DNA from: Actinomycetota bacterium
GTDB taxonomy: Bacteria; Actinomycetota; Humimicrobiia; Humimicrobiales; Humimicrobiaceae
Direction of reading: 5' to 3'
Length of the DNA stretch: 5,862 nucleotides
Assembly: GCA_003155275.1 (NCBI GenBank)
Contig: PMCC01000155.1
Location: forward strand, 374 to 6,235
Shown: positions 5,814 to 5,862 of the stretch, piece by piece
How the letters are laid out: every line of letters begins with the position of its first letter
Numbering within the stretch: the first letter of the stretch is position 1
Program-made: the position numbers and the translations under genes
The notes under the pieces: generated by a model
What the model was told of the DNA's origin: nothing
The model's database searches: none
Seen by the model: only the letters and a program-made list of their open reading frames with translations

Positions 5814-5820
5814 CCTTCCC
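5814..5820 (-). promoter_or_regulatory. Ribosome binding site for the first permease (GTG start)
   Basis: GGGAAGG on the minus strand lies 6 nt before a GTG codon at 5807. It supports GTG initiation, because no ATG lies near the N-terminus of the permease. Confidence 0.65.
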
Positions 5821-5836
5821 TATTAAACAAACCCGG

Positions 5837-5862
5837 TTATTTATCTTTGAATAATTCTTTAG
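5837..5862 (-). CDS. Possible 3' end of an upstream gene (partial)
   Basis: Reading inward from the right edge, one frame gives the residues KELFKDK and then TAA, 29 nt before the permease start codon. A short charged tail closing just before an RbsC-type permease would fit the C-terminus of the sugar ABC ATPase (RbsA-like) that normally precedes such permeases and that this transporter otherwise lacks. Only eight codons are visible, so the identity rests on position alone. A second frame is also open from the edge into the permease gene, so the true reading frame is not certain. Confidence 0.3.

Overview
All supported genes lie on the minus strand, so the window reads right to left: end of an unidentified upstream gene (fragment), two ABC-transporter permeases of the ribose/RbsC family, a sugar-type lipoprotein substrate-binding protein, a uroporphyrinogen-decarboxylase-superfamily protein, and an M24/creatinase-fold protein. 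The DNA is AT-rich, the genes have clear Shine-Dalgarno sites, and the binding protein has a lipoprotein signal and a long Ala/Thr/Gly linker. This fits an anaerobic, heterotrophic bacterium, for example a member of the Clostridia, Spirochaetota, Thermotogota or Atribacterota. The sequence alone does not decide among them, and no phylogenetic marker is present.

Layout: 5862-5837 may hold the last codons of an upstream gene, by position perhaps the transporter ATPase. 5807-4869 and 4866-3928 are two different permeases 2 nt apart. A 127-bp spacer (3801-3927) carries a tandem repeat, an isolated perfect Shine-Dalgarno sequence and a weak promoter candidate. The binding protein (3800-2742) follows, then a perfect 16-bp inverted repeat (2691-2729). 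The next spacer carries a good sigma-70-type promoter for the URO-D-like gene (2529-1462). Another spacer (1222-1461) carries a second good promoter with a palindrome centred on AACGTT overlapping its -10 box, in the style of a LacI-family operator, ahead of the M24 gene (1221-61). The last 60 bases hold no gene I can call.

Inferred function: import of a small organic solute, then intracellular processing by two enzymes whose folds are known but whose catalytic residues are not canonical. The M24 protein keeps only two of the five usual metal ligands unchanged. The URO-D-like protein has an HxC zinc pair but no cysteine at the usual third position. The binding protein lacks the Arg, Asn and Asp that hold the sugar in ribose-binding proteins. 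Together this suggests a catabolic cassette for a substrate that is not an ordinary pentose or hexose. The substrate cannot be named from sequence. Residue comparisons with creatinase, MtaA and RbsB are from memory of those families, not from an alignment run here.
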